Below are positions 15,607 to 24,857 of a DNA stretch of 47,006 nucleotides, piece by piece. The translations under genes were made by a program, and so were the position numbers. The DNA comes from an uncultured Eubacteriales bacterium (GTDB lineage Bacteria > Bacillota > Clostridia > Lachnospirales > Lachnospiraceae). Location: the NCBI GenBank assembly GCA_900315015.1, contig OMXJ01000021.1, positions 1 to 47,006 of the forward strand, given 5' to 3'. Each line of letters opens with the position of its first letter. Position 1 is the stretch's first letter. The notes beneath the pieces are model-generated. The model was not told the DNA's origin and did not search any database. It saw only the letters and a list, made by a program, of their open reading frames with translations.

Positions 15607-18405
15607 ATGATTTCAGATAATAGTGAGCAGCTTGTAGATTGCTGGCCGGATGAGGCGGAGCTTGAAAAACTAAGTCCGATGATGAAACTTTATATCAGTA
15701 CAAGAAAGCAATATCCGGATTGCCTGCTTTTTTACAGACTTGGTGATTTTTATGAGCTTTTCTTTAATGATGCGGTGACCGCATCTAGAGAACTTGAGCT
15801 TGCGCTTACAGGAAAGGCATGCGGCCTTGAAAGACGTGCTCCGATGTGCGGTGTTCCTTTTCATGCAGTTGATACTTATATTTCAAGACTTGTTGAAAAA
15901 GGCTATAGAGTTGCAATATGTGAGCAGGTCGAAGATCCAAAGCAGGCTAAGGGACTTGTTAAGCGTGCGGTTATTAGAATTGTTACCCCTGGAACAAATT
16001 TAGATCAGGGTGCAATGGATGATTCAAAGAATAATTATCTTTGCTCGATTTTCTGCGTAAATCAGGAGGGAAAGGACGTATTCGGCGTTTCCTATGTAGA
16101 TATTTCTACCGGTGATTTTTATGTTACAGAGCTTGAGTCGGCTAAGCTTGTTACTGATGAAATTGATAAGCTTGAGCCAAAGGAGCTTTTGTGCTGCCCT
16201 GAGATTGAGCTTTACGGAATTGCTTTATCTGAGCTAAAGCATAGACATGATTTTGTAGTTACTAGTCTTTCAAATGCCTATTTTGATACAGATGATGCGG
16301 CTAAAGAACTAACTGCACATTTCCATAAAAAATCTGTCCTTGAGCTGGGTCTTGCTGGATATTCTTCTGGTATTTCATGTGCCGGGGCGATTCTTCGCTA
16401 TCTTCATGAGACACAGATGAATGAGCTCGGTAATATCGACGAGCTTGTTACCTATAAGTCTGGCAAGTACATGATTTTAGATTCTGCAACTAGAAGAAAT
16501 CTTGAGCTGACAGAGAATATGCATGATGCAGGAAAGAAAAATACGCTTCTTTGGGTGCTTGATAAGACAAAGACAGCTATGGGAGCAAGACTCCTTAGAA
16601 ATACCGTTCTGCAGCCTCTTATTGACTCAAAGGAAATTAATGATAGACTTGATGCCATTGAAGAGCTTAATAAAAATATGGTGACAAGGGAAGAAATCAG
16701 AGAATATCTCTCTAGGATCCATGACCTTGAAAGAATAATGGTAAAGATCAGCTATAAGAGTGCTAATGCTAGAGATCTTTTGTCTTTTGGAACTTCAATA
16801 AAGATGCTTCCTGATATCATTCTTCAGGCTAAGGAGCTTAAGGGTGATAGATTATCTAAGCTTGCAGAAGAAATTGATTCCTTAAGCGATCTTGAAAATA
16901 TGATTTCTCAAAGCATAAACGAGGATGCTCCTTTAGTTATTAGAGAAGGAAATCTTATAAAGGCAGGCTTTGATTCAACCGTTGATGAGCTAAGAAGTGC
17001 CAGGACAAATGGTAAGGAGTGGCTTGCAAAGCTTGAAGAGGATCAGCGTAATCTTACAGGCATTAAGGGACTTAAGGTTAAATTCAATAATGTATTTGGT
17101 TATTATCTTGAGGTTACTAATTCTTATAAAAATCTTGTTCCTGAAAGCTGGGAGCGTAAGCAGACGACAGTTAATTCTGAGCGTTATACCATTCCAGAGC
17201 TTAAGGAGATTGAAAATAAGATCTTAACTGCTCAGGATAGATTAAATGAAATTGAGTATGAGATTTTTAGCTCGGTCAGAGATAAAATAGCTGAGAATTC
17301 AATGAGAATCCAAAAGACTGCAAAGGCTTTAGCAGCTCTTGATGTTTATTGTTCACTTTCTTATGTGGCTGAGCATTTTAATTATGTAAGACCTGTATTT
17401 AATAATAAGGGCTATCTTTCAATTAAGGGCGGAAGACATCCTGTTATTGAAAAAGTAATTAAGAGGGAGGGCTTTATTCCTAACGACCTTACTCTTAATG
17501 ATTCTGAGGACAGAGTAGCGATAATCACAGGTCCTAACATGGCAGGTAAATCTACCTACATGCGCCAATGTGCACTTATTGTCATTATGGCTCAGCTCGG
17601 CTCGTTTATTCCAGCTGATAGTGCGGATCTTTGTATTGTTGATAGAGTATTTACGAGAGTAGGCGCCTCAGATGACCTTGCTAGCGGAAGAAGTACCTTT
17701 ATGGTAGAGATGAGCGAGGTTGCTAATATTCTTAAAAATGCTACCAGGAATAGTCTTCTTATTCTTGATGAAATAGGCAGAGGTACCTCTACCTTTGACG
17801 GACTTGCGATTGCCTGGGCTGTTACAGAGTATATTCTTAAAAAGAACAGGATAGGTGCCAAGACACTTTTTGCAACACATTACCATGAGCTTACAGAGCT
17901 TGAAGGAAAGCTTCCTGGAATTAAGAATTATAATATTGCTGTAAGAGAAAATGGAAAGGATATCGTATTCCTTAGAAAAATAGTAAAGGGCGGAGCCGAT
18001 AAGAGCTATGGTATCCAGGTAGCTAGACTTGCAGGACTTCCTGAGGAGGTACTCGAGAGAGCTTCTGAGCTTGTTGAGCAGCTCTCCAGCAGTGATTTAG
18101 CTGATAATGCCAGAATTATCAGTGATGCTGCTGGAATTAAAGGAAATAAAAAGGGACAGAAGGCAGAAAAGCCTTGCTTTGATGGGCAGTTCTCTTTATT
18201 TTCTGCTAATGGAGCTGAAAATACTGGTAATGCGTCAGGGGCTGGTAATTCAGAAAACGTTTTAGAAGAGAGTGTTTCTGTTTCTGTAAATTCAACTGAA
18301 AGAGAAGTGCTTGAAGAGCTTAAAATGCTTGATGTTGATAATTTAAGAGGTGTTGAGGCTATTCAGATTCTTGATGAACTTAAGCAGAAGCTTAAGACGG
18401 TTTAA
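15607..18405 (+). CDS. mutS: DNA mismatch repair protein MutS
   Basis: MutS recognises mispaired bases and recruits MutL. The 932-residue protein has the mismatch-reading Phe-x-Glu motif in DFYELF (Phe48, Glu50). The ATPase site has Walker A GPNMAGKST (about 642-650), Walker B LLILDEIGRGTSTFDG and the TLFATHYHELTEL switch region. QFSLF at 861-865 matches the beta-clamp-binding motif of MutS. A Ser/Asn-rich tether then leads to the C-terminal helical dimerisation segment. It is longer than the usual roughly 860 residues because of about 24 extra N-terminal residues and the tether. The start is supported by GGTGAT before the ATG; later ATGs in LSPMMKLY lack a ribosome site. Confidence 0.96.
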   Translation: MISDNSEQLVDCWPDEAELEKLSPMMKLYISTRKQYPDCLLFYRLGDFYELFFNDAVTASRELELALTGKACGLERRAPMCGVPFHAVDTYISRLVEKGYRVAICEQVEDPKQAKGLVKRAVIRIVTPGTNLDQGAMDDSKNNYLCSIFCVNQEGKDVFGVSYVDISTGDFYVTELESAKLVTDEIDKLEPKELLCCPEIELYGIALSELKHRHDFVVTSLSNAYFDTDDAAKELTAHFHKKSVLELGLAGYSSGISCAGAILRYLHETQMNELGNIDELVTYKSGKYMILDSATRRNLELTENMHDAGKKNTLLWVLDKTKTAMGARLLRNTVLQPLIDSKEINDRLDAIEELNKNMVTREEIREYLSRIHDLERIMVKISYKSANARDLLSFGTSIKMLPDIILQAKELKGDRLSKLAEEIDSLSDLENMISQSINEDAPLVIREGNLIKAGFDSTVDELRSARTNGKEWLAKLEEDQRNLTGIKGLKVKFNNVFGYYLEVTNSYKNLVPESWERKQTTVNSERYTIPELKEIENKILTAQDRLNEIEYEIFSSVRDKIAENSMRIQKTAKALAALDVYCSLSYVAEHFNYVRPVFNNKGYLSIKGGRHPVIEKVIKREGFIPNDLTLNDSEDRVAIITGPNMAGKSTYMRQCALIVIMAQLGSFIPADSADLCIVDRVFTRVGASDDLASGRSTFMVEMSEVANILKNATRNSLLILDEIGRGTSTFDGLAIAWAVTEYILKKNRIGAKTLFATHYHELTELEGKLPGIKNYNIAVRENGKDIVFLRKIVKGGADKSYGIQVARLAGLPEEVLERASELVEQLSSSDLADNARIISDAAGIKGNKKGQKAEKPCFDGQFSLFSANGAENTGNASGAGNSENVLEESVSVSVNSTEREVLEELKMLDVDNLRGVEAIQILDELKQKLKTV

Positions 18406-18472
18406 ATACGGTTTATAGACATTTCAAAGCTTGATAAGCTTTTAATCGATATTTGTTTTGAAAGGAAATGTA

Positions 18473-20935
18473 ATGGCAAAGATTAATATTCTTGATGATG
18501 AGACTATCAATAGAATAGCGGCGGGCGAAGTTGTTGAGAGACCGTCTAGCGTTGTTAAGGAACTTGTAGAAAATGCTGTTGATGCTGGTGCGACCTCTGT
18601 AAGTGTTGAAATAAAAGACGGTGGCATTAGCTATATCAGAATCACTGATAATGGCAGTGGTATTGAAAAGGGCGACATTAAGAAGGCTTTTATGAGACAT
18701 GCTACTAGTAAAATTGAGTCAGGTGCGTCGCTTTTAGATATTCATAGCCTCGGTTTTAGAGGTGAGGCGCTTTCAAGTATAGCAGCTGTTTCAAAGGTTA
18801 CCCTCATTACAAAGACAGAGAATGAAGAAATGGGCTCTAAGTTTGTTATTGAAGGCGGTATTCAGAAGGAGTTTTCTGAAACCGGCGCAAATAATGGTAC
18901 AAGCTTTATTGTTGAGAATCTTTTCTTTAATACACCTGTTAGAAGAAAGTTCCTTAAAACTTCTACAACTGAAGGAACCTATGTTAGTGAGCTGATGGAG
19001 AGACTTGCAGTTTCTTATCCGGAGGTTTCTTTTGAATATATCAATAATTCAAGGCAGATACTTCATACAAATGGTTCTGGTAGCCTTAAGGATGCAATTT
19101 ACAGCGTTTATGGCCGTAACATTTCTAATAATGTTGTCGAGGTAAAGGGAATACGCAATAATAACGGTGAAATGAAAATAAGCGGCTTTGTCGGAAAGCC
19201 TGTTGTTATGCGCGGAAATAGAAATCTTGAGAATTTCTTTGTAAATGGCAGATATATTAAGGATGTAGTAGCTTCTAGATCCTTAGAGGATGCTTTTAAG
19301 CCTTATGCAATGAAGCATAAGTATCCTTTTGCTGTTCTCATGATTGAAGCAGATCCTGACATGGTGGATGTAAATGTGCATCCGCAGAAGAAAGAGGTCC
19401 GCTTTAGTGATACTCAGACGCTTTATTCTTTGATTTTCCACTCTGTTGGTGCAGCGCTTGCAAATAGCGATGGAATAAAGGATATGAACGGTGATGAGAG
19501 ATTTTCCTCTGTGATAGAGCAAAACGCAAGTGAATCGGTTAAAGCAAATAATAGCTCAAATTGTGATGACAATAACAGCGTAAATAATAGTGCAAATAGT
19601 AAAGCAGATACTTCCTTTGAAAGTATATTTAATAGTGGAAGCAGCCTTGTAAGTAAGGTTTTTGACATGACCGATAATTACTCACCTGCTAATAATTCTA
19701 ATAACGTTAATTTAAATAAAACTAATTCTATTAGCGCTGATTTAAATAATACTAATTCTATTAATAGTAATTATAATAACAGTAATTATACCAGCTTAAA
19801 TGAAAAGAGCGGCTTTTCTTTAAATGACAGTGTTTTAAAGGAAGCTGAAAAGAATGTTGGAGCTATTTTTGAAAGTGCATCGGCTGATTTTTCGAAAGCT
19901 TCTACAAGCGCCTATTATAATCAGAATTTAAATGCCGAAGATAGAAATGTTGAAAAGGAAGGCGCGGAAAGCGCTAAATATGCGGATTTCTCTTTTAGGG
20001 AAGATTTTACAAATGGAGAAAATCCCGCAAATTCAGCTTTTGAAGGTGATATGGCATCTGAAAGTACCTCAAATACTGACTTTTCTGATTCTGAAAATGA
20101 TAGTTTTGCAAAGAATCCTGATTTTGATAGTGTTTCAGAAAATAGTGCAGATAGAAATGTTCAAAACACTGGTGTTTCAGAGCCCCACATAGCAAAGGAT
20201 GAAGCTTTTAAAAATCTTGATGCTGCTTTTTCAGAAGGTAGTAACAGAAGTGATATTAATTCTCAGCAGGTACTATCCTGCGTTTCTGAAGCAGAAATGG
20301 CTGATATGGCAAAGCAGGAGGAGCTTGATAAGGAATTTATGAATAGTGCTTCTGCTGATAATTACAGGATTGTTGGACAGATTTTTAAGACCTATATTAT
20401 TGTTGAGATGAAGGATCAGCTCTTTTATATCGACCAGCATGCAGCTCATGAAAAGATTATTTTTGAGAGGCTCATGCACAAGGATGATAATAAGCCGTAC
20501 GCTTCTCAGCTTATCAGCCCGCCTAAGATAATCACTCTTACGGCAAGAGGACATGAAGCCATTAAGACCTGTAAGAAGGATCTTGAGTTCCTTGGCTTTG
20601 AAATTTCTCCTTTTGGAGGAAATGATTATAAGATCACTGCTGTTCCTGCTGATATGTACGGAATTGACATTGATACCTTTATTTTGAATATAGTTGATGG
20701 CTTCTCTGGGGGCTATCTTCCAATGGGCAAGAACGACCTTATTAGACAAAGAATTGCTACCATTGCCTGCAAGGCGGCAATCAAGGGTAATCAGAAGAGA
20801 GAAATGAATGAGATGAAGACTCTTGTGGCTGAGCTTTTAAAGCTTGAAAATCCTTATCATTGCCCTCATGGCAGACCTGTAATTATCTCGATGACCAGAT
20901 ACGAAATGGAAAAGAAATTTAAGAGAGTTGTTTAA
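18473..20935 (+). CDS. mutL: DNA mismatch repair endonuclease MutL
   Basis: MutL (820 residues) couples mismatch recognition to strand nicking. The GHKL ATPase domain carries KELVENAVDAGA (catalytic Glu30, Asn34), TDNGSGI and GFRGEAL (95-100). The C-terminal domain has the endonuclease metal motif DQHAAHEKIIFE (654-665), fitting DQHA-x2-E-x4-E, plus CPHGRP near the end, so it should nick DNA as in other mutH-lacking bacteria. QLISPP resembles the beta-clamp-binding motif. The linker between domains (about 335-625) is Asn/Ser/Asp-rich and roughly twice or more the common length. An in-frame TTG lies 15 bp upstream, but AAGGA is spaced for the ATG at 18473. Its stop codon abuts miaA. Confidence 0.95.
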   Translation: MAKINILDDETINRIAAGEVVERPSSVVKELVENAVDAGATSVSVEIKDGGISYIRITDNGSGIEKGDIKKAFMRHATSKIESGASLLDIHSLGFRGEALSSIAAVSKVTLITKTENEEMGSKFVIEGGIQKEFSETGANNGTSFIVENLFFNTPVRRKFLKTSTTEGTYVSELMERLAVSYPEVSFEYINNSRQILHTNGSGSLKDAIYSVYGRNISNNVVEVKGIRNNNGEMKISGFVGKPVVMRGNRNLENFFVNGRYIKDVVASRSLEDAFKPYAMKHKYPFAVLMIEADPDMVDVNVHPQKKEVRFSDTQTLYSLIFHSVGAALANSDGIKDMNGDERFSSVIEQNASESVKANNSSNCDDNNSVNNSANSKADTSFESIFNSGSSLVSKVFDMTDNYSPANNSNNVNLNKTNSISADLNNTNSINSNYNNSNYTSLNEKSGFSLNDSVLKEAEKNVGAIFESASADFSKASTSAYYNQNLNAEDRNVEKEGAESAKYADFSFREDFTNGENPANSAFEGDMASESTSNTDFSDSENDSFAKNPDFDSVSENSADRNVQNTGVSEPHIAKDEAFKNLDAAFSEGSNRSDINSQQVLSCVSEAEMADMAKQEELDKEFMNSASADNYRIVGQIFKTYIIVEMKDQLFYIDQHAAHEKIIFERLMHKDDNKPYASQLISPPKIITLTARGHEAIKTCKKDLEFLGFEISPFGGNDYKITAVPADMYGIDIDTFILNIVDGFSGGYLPMGKNDLIRQRIATIACKAAIKGNQKREMNEMKTLVAELLKLENPYHCPHGRPVIISMTRYEMEKKFKRVV
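19711..19763 (+). repeat. Direct repeat inside the mutL linker
   Basis: Two 23-nt copies, 19711-19733 and 19741-19763, differ by one base and encode LNKTNSI and LNNTNSI. They lie in the low-complexity linker, which suggests growth by local duplication. Confidence 0.75.
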
Positions 20936-21952
20936 ATGAAAGAAAAATTAGTTGTTATTGCGGGGCCTACAGCGGTCGGAAAGACTTCCATTTCCATAGC
21001 TGCTGCAAAGAGGCTTAATGCAGAAATAATAAGTGCAGATTCGATGCAGGTTTATAAATACATGAATATCGGAAGTGCAAAGATAAGACCTGAAGAAATG
21101 CAGGGAGTAAGGCATTTTCTGGTAGACTGCATTGAACCTACGGAAAATTATGACGTTGCGCGTTTTAAAGAAATGGCTGGTGAAGCCATGTCTGAAATAA
21201 GGAAAAACGGACATATTCCTTTGATAGTTGGAGGCACGGGCTTTTATATTCAGGCTGTGACTAAAAATATTGAGTTTTCCGATAATTCAGGTGCAAGCAA
21301 AATAAGAGATGAAATCTATGAAAGAGCTAAAAATGAAGGAAATGAAGAAGTGTATAAGGAACTTTTAAGGCTTGATCCCGAGGCTGCTGAAAAAATACAT
21401 CCGAATAACCTTCAGCGTATGGCTAGAGCCATTGAATATATAACTCTTACGGGTGAAAAATTCTCTGAAATGAATAAAAGAGAAGGTCTTAAGGAATCTC
21501 CTTATGATCTGAGCTACTTTGTTCTGACCAAAAACAGGGAGCAGCTTTATAAGGATATTGAGTATAGAGTTGATCTGATGCTTGAAGATGGACTTATTGC
21601 TGAGGTAATGAGGCTTGTAAGGCTTGGGGTTAAAAAGGATATGACCTCCATGCAGGGGCTTGGCTATAGGGAAATGTATGATTTTGCAGCTAAGCTGCTT
21701 TCTATGGGCATTAAAGAAGATGAGGCATCGTTTGAAAATGTAAAAAAGCTAGCTGTTAAGGAGGTTTCTTTAATGGATGAGTTGAATGGAATCATCTATG
21801 CCATAAAAGAAAATACAAGGCATTATGCAAAGCGCCAGATGACCTGGTTCCGTAGAGAGGCAGCTAGGGGAGAATGCATTTTTATTGACAAGGATAAATT
21901 TTCATCGAATGATGAAATTCTTGAATTTATGGCTGCTAAGGTAGGCATCTAG
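20936..21952 (+). CDS. miaA: tRNA dimethylallyltransferase MiaA
   Basis: MiaA transfers a dimethylallyl group to A37 of tRNAs that read codons starting with U. The 338-residue protein has the P-loop GPTAVGKT (10-17), the substrate motif SADSMQVYKYMNIGSAK and the family segment QGLGYREMYDF, ending with YAKRQMTWFRRE. Between those last two there are about 30 extra residues compared with the usual form of roughly 310. Its ATG follows the mutL stop with no spacer, so translation is probably coupled. mutS-mutL-miaA order is common in Clostridia. Confidence 0.95.
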   Translation: MKEKLVVIAGPTAVGKTSISIAAAKRLNAEIISADSMQVYKYMNIGSAKIRPEEMQGVRHFLVDCIEPTENYDVARFKEMAGEAMSEIRKNGHIPLIVGGTGFYIQAVTKNIEFSDNSGASKIRDEIYERAKNEGNEEVYKELLRLDPEAAEKIHPNNLQRMARAIEYITLTGEKFSEMNKREGLKESPYDLSYFVLTKNREQLYKDIEYRVDLMLEDGLIAEVMRLVRLGVKKDMTSMQGLGYREMYDFAAKLLSMGIKEDEASFENVKKLAVKEVSLMDELNGIIYAIKENTRHYAKRQMTWFRREAARGECIFIDKDKFSSNDEILEFMAAKVGI

Positions 21953-21981
21953 ATTAAAACTAATAAAGGCGGTTTTTTATA

Positions 21982-22581
21982 ATGGAGAATTTTACAAAAA
22001 CTGAGCAGGCTAAGCTGGATATGCTCACCGGCGGAAGTAAAAAGGCCAATTATATTGGCGGAATTATATTTGCAATAATTATGTCTGCTTTCATGATTTT
22101 AGTAGATGTAATTGACAGGGCGGTGTTTGTTGATGGCGCACCTGATAGCGGAACTAAGGGCTTTCATTACGAGATGATTGCGGTGGCTATAGTTTTCATT
22201 GTGCTTGCATTTTTTACCGAAAAGGTGCTTGTCAGTAAGTTCCATGCAAAGCCTTTTAGACTTTATGTTACTTGTATCTTAGGAATGCTTGTAATAATGC
22301 TGATTCTTATTTTTATTGGCATGGCAAATGATAAGAAAATAAGCGGTGCTGAGGAAGTAGTTGAAAATATTTATTATACCTATTCACTTGCTATTTTTGC
22401 AGAAATATTCCTGCTGCTTCTTTACAGAATTGTATTTCACATAATTAAGTCGATTTATGTGCGCTCTTTCCAGAGAAAGGAAGCTAAAAAAATCATAAGA
22501 GATGCAAATATAGCTTATAGAAATTCACATCCTGTGAAGACAAAGAACCGCAGTGCTACTAAGAAGAAGCGCAGAAAGTAA
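21982..22581 (+). CDS. Unknown four-helix membrane protein
   Basis: I do not recognise this 199-residue protein. Four membrane helices are apparent at about residues 24-44, 63-79, 94-114 and 134-154. A strongly basic C-terminal tail (last 40 residues, ending KKKRRK) is most likely cytoplasmic by the positive-inside rule and could touch nucleic acid or lipid headgroups. It follows miaA by 29 bp and probably ends that operon. The ribosome site is weak (AAAGGCGG, about 10 bases before the ATG). Confidence 0.65.
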   Translation: MENFTKTEQAKLDMLTGGSKKANYIGGIIFAIIMSAFMILVDVIDRAVFVDGAPDSGTKGFHYEMIAVAIVFIVLAFFTEKVLVSKFHAKPFRLYVTCILGMLVIMLILIFIGMANDKKISGAEEVVENIYYTYSLAIFAEIFLLLLYRIVFHIIKSIYVRSFQRKEAKKIIRDANIAYRNSHPVKTKNRSATKKKRRK

Positions 22582-22689
22582 AATTATATGAAAAGCAAGT
22601 GAAATATGGCATTTGCATGAAAAAATGCTCTTTAGGGCAAAGGAAACTGAAAGAAGTAAAGTAAAGAAAAGAAAGTAAAGGTAAGGAAA

Positions 22690-24066
22690 ATGATAGATTT
22701 AAATGCTGAATATCTGAAGATGGGTATTGATAAAAAGGTAATAGACTTTGTAAATAAAAATGAGAATAAGGTAAAGGAGAGATTTGAGAAGATCGATGAG
22801 GTTGCAAGCTTTAATTTTACCAGAGTTTTAAATGCTTTCAGAAATGCAGCCGTGTCAGAGGCAGATCTTGGCTCAACTACAGGCTATGGCTACAATGATA
22901 CAGGAAGAGAAAAGCTTGAGAAGATTTTTGCAGAGCTCTTTGGCGCTGAAAGTGCGCTTGTACGCCCGTCAATTACCTGCGGAACTCATGCGCTTGCAAT
23001 AGCTTTATCTGCAAATTTAAGACCAGGTGATGAGCTTTTATCACCAGTAGGAAAGCCTTATGATACTCTTGAGGGCGTAATCGGCATTAGATCTACGGAT
23101 GATATTTTTGATTCAACAAAAAGAAGCATGGATGTATCTGATATAAGGGAGAGCCATGAAAATGCGGATGAGACATATAGAAGACATCTGACCGGCTCAC
23201 TTGCTGAGTACGGCGTTACATATAGGCAGGTAGACCTTAAAGAGGATGAGAGCTTTGATTTTGAAGGTATTAAGGCTGCTCTTAATGAAAAGACAAAGCT
23301 TGTTACAATTCAGCGTTCTAAGGGTTATCAGACAAGACACACCTTTTCTGTTGAGGAAATCGGTGAGCTATGCAAATTCATAAAGGATTTAAGACCTGAT
23401 GTTGCGATAATGGTAGATAACTGCTACGGTGAGTTCATCGAGCCTATTGAGCCGGGAATGGTAGGGGCAGACCTTGTTGTAGGCTCACTTATTAAGAATG
23501 CAGGTGGTTCTCTTGCACCTATCGGCGGATATATTGCCGGCAGAGAGGATTTAGTTGAGAACTGCGCCTATAGATTAAATGCACCAGGACTTGGCAGAGA
23601 GGTCGGAGCAACCTTAGGACTTAACAGGAATTTCTTCCATGGTCTTTTCCTTGCGCCAACTGTTACAGCTGCTGCAGTAAAGGGCTCGATCCTTCTTTCT
23701 TCATGCTTTGAGGAAATGGGCTTTAAGTGCGTTCCTTCAGCTAGTGAAGAAAGACATGACATAATTCAGTCAATAGTTCTTGGAACTGCCGAGAGAGTTA
23801 TTGCCTTTGCGCAGGGAATTCAGGCAGCATCACCTATTGACAGCAATGTTACACCTGAGCCATGGCCTATGCCGGGGTATCATTCAGATGTAATTATGGC
23901 AGCAGGTACCTTTGTTTCAGGAGCTTCCATCGAGCTTTCAGCAGATGCACCGCTTGAAGAGCCTTATGCAATCTACTATCAGGGAGGTATTACTTATTCT
24001 CATGCAAAGGCTGGTATTCTTATGGCAATTCAAAAACTCTATGAAAAGAATCTTATAGATATTTAA
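22690..24066 (+). CDS. PLP enzyme, methionine gamma-lyase/aluminium-resistance family
   Basis: The 458-residue protein belongs to the fold-type I PLP family often labelled methionine gamma-lyase family or aluminium resistance protein. Family landmarks are GYGYNDTGREKLE, RPSITCGTHA, the PLP-ring aspartate in MVDNCYGEF (Asp243) and the Schiff-base lysine in GSLIKNAGG (Lys269). The true reaction of this branch is poorly established, so the name should not be read as proof of methionine cleavage. About 34 residues (135-168) are inserted where relatives run directly from VIGIR to GSL. AAGGAA precedes the ATG, and a purine-rich 100-bp gap separates it from the upstream gene. Confidence 0.85.
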   Translation: MIDLNAEYLKMGIDKKVIDFVNKNENKVKERFEKIDEVASFNFTRVLNAFRNAAVSEADLGSTTGYGYNDTGREKLEKIFAELFGAESALVRPSITCGTHALAIALSANLRPGDELLSPVGKPYDTLEGVIGIRSTDDIFDSTKRSMDVSDIRESHENADETYRRHLTGSLAEYGVTYRQVDLKEDESFDFEGIKAALNEKTKLVTIQRSKGYQTRHTFSVEEIGELCKFIKDLRPDVAIMVDNCYGEFIEPIEPGMVGADLVVGSLIKNAGGSLAPIGGYIAGREDLVENCAYRLNAPGLGREVGATLGLNRNFFHGLFLAPTVTAAAVKGSILLSSCFEEMGFKCVPSASEERHDIIQSIVLGTAERVIAFAQGIQAASPIDSNVTPEPWPMPGYHSDVIMAAGTFVSGASIELSADAPLEEPYAIYYQGGITYSHAKAGILMAIQKLYEKNLIDI

Positions 24067-24072
24067 TTTTTG

Positions 24073-24102
24073 TTGTACTTTAGGGGGCTTTTGTGATATA
24101 AT
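24073..24102 (+). promoter_or_regulatory. Extended -10 promoter before radC
   Basis: TTGTAC (24073-24078), an 18-bp spacer and TATAAT (24097-24102) preceded by TGA, which gives an extended -10. It would drive radC and probably the mre genes behind it. Confidence 0.75.
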
Positions 24103-24153
24103 GCGCCTGTACTGTTTTTAATCTGCATTTTTTGGAGAGAAAGTGCAGGAAAT

Positions 24154-24846
24154 ATGAAAGATAATTTAACCATGAAGACTCTTCCTGAGTCAGAGCAGCC
24201 TTACTATATCTGTGAAAGGTATGGGGCGAAAATGCTTACTGATGCCCAGCTTTTAGCTGTTATAATAAAAACTGGCACCAGGGAGCTAAGGGTGACTCAG
24301 GTTGCCGAAAATCTTATTAAGGAGCTAGGCGATAAAAAGCTTGCAGGACTTATGTTCATGAGCAGCAAGGAAATGGAAAAGCTTCCTGGAATAGGAAGAA
24401 TAAAAGCCATGCAGCTTGAATGCGTCTGTGAATTAGCGAAAAGGATTTCGGAGTCTAAATACAGGTCTAAGATTGCCTTTAATTCGCCGCGCAGCATTGC
24501 GGATTATTATATGCAGAGAATGAGGTTTTCACCTACTGAAAAGTGCTATGTGCTCTATTGCAACGGTGCCGGAGCTCTGCTTGGTGAAAAGGAGGTTTCA
24601 TCAGGAGATCAGAAGCATTCTGTTGTGCCCCTTAGGGAAATATTTATTGAGGGCATAAGGCTTAATGCGACTGGCTTTGTGCTTTTGCACAATCATCCCG
24701 GAGGAAATCCAAAGCCTTCATCAGCTGATGTTGCGCTTACAAGGAAATTCAAGGAGGCTTCAAAGCTGCTTGATACGGCATTGATAGACCATATTATTAT
24801 TGGTGATAATGAGTATTTTAGTTTTTTAGAAGCAAACATGTTGTAA
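24154..24846 (+). CDS. radC: RadC/JAMM-domain protein
   Basis: The 230-residue protein has an N-terminal helix-hairpin-helix region (KLPGIGRIKAMQL) and a C-terminal JAMM-type metal site, HNHPGGNPKPSSAD, with a preceding glutamate in the REIFIEGIR segment. RadC was named for DNA repair but its role is unsettled, and the repair name comes from a mis-mapped allele. Length and motifs are typical. GGAAAT precedes the start. In many Firmicutes radC is followed by mreB-mreC-mreD; here mreC comes next, 11 bp after the radC stop. Confidence 0.92.
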   Translation: MKDNLTMKTLPESEQPYYICERYGAKMLTDAQLLAVIIKTGTRELRVTQVAENLIKELGDKKLAGLMFMSSKEMEKLPGIGRIKAMQLECVCELAKRISESKYRSKIAFNSPRSIADYYMQRMRFSPTEKCYVLYCNGAGALLGEKEVSSGDQKHSVVPLREIFIEGIRLNATGFVLLHNHPGGNPKPSSADVALTRKFKEASKLLDTALIDHIIIGDNEYFSFLEANML

Positions 24847-24857
24847 AAAGGAATAAA

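Noticed and set aside
20273-20749. 158-codon minus-strand open frame opposite mutL
   Set aside because: It lies opposite the conserved MutL endonuclease domain and has no ribosome site or homology that I recognise.
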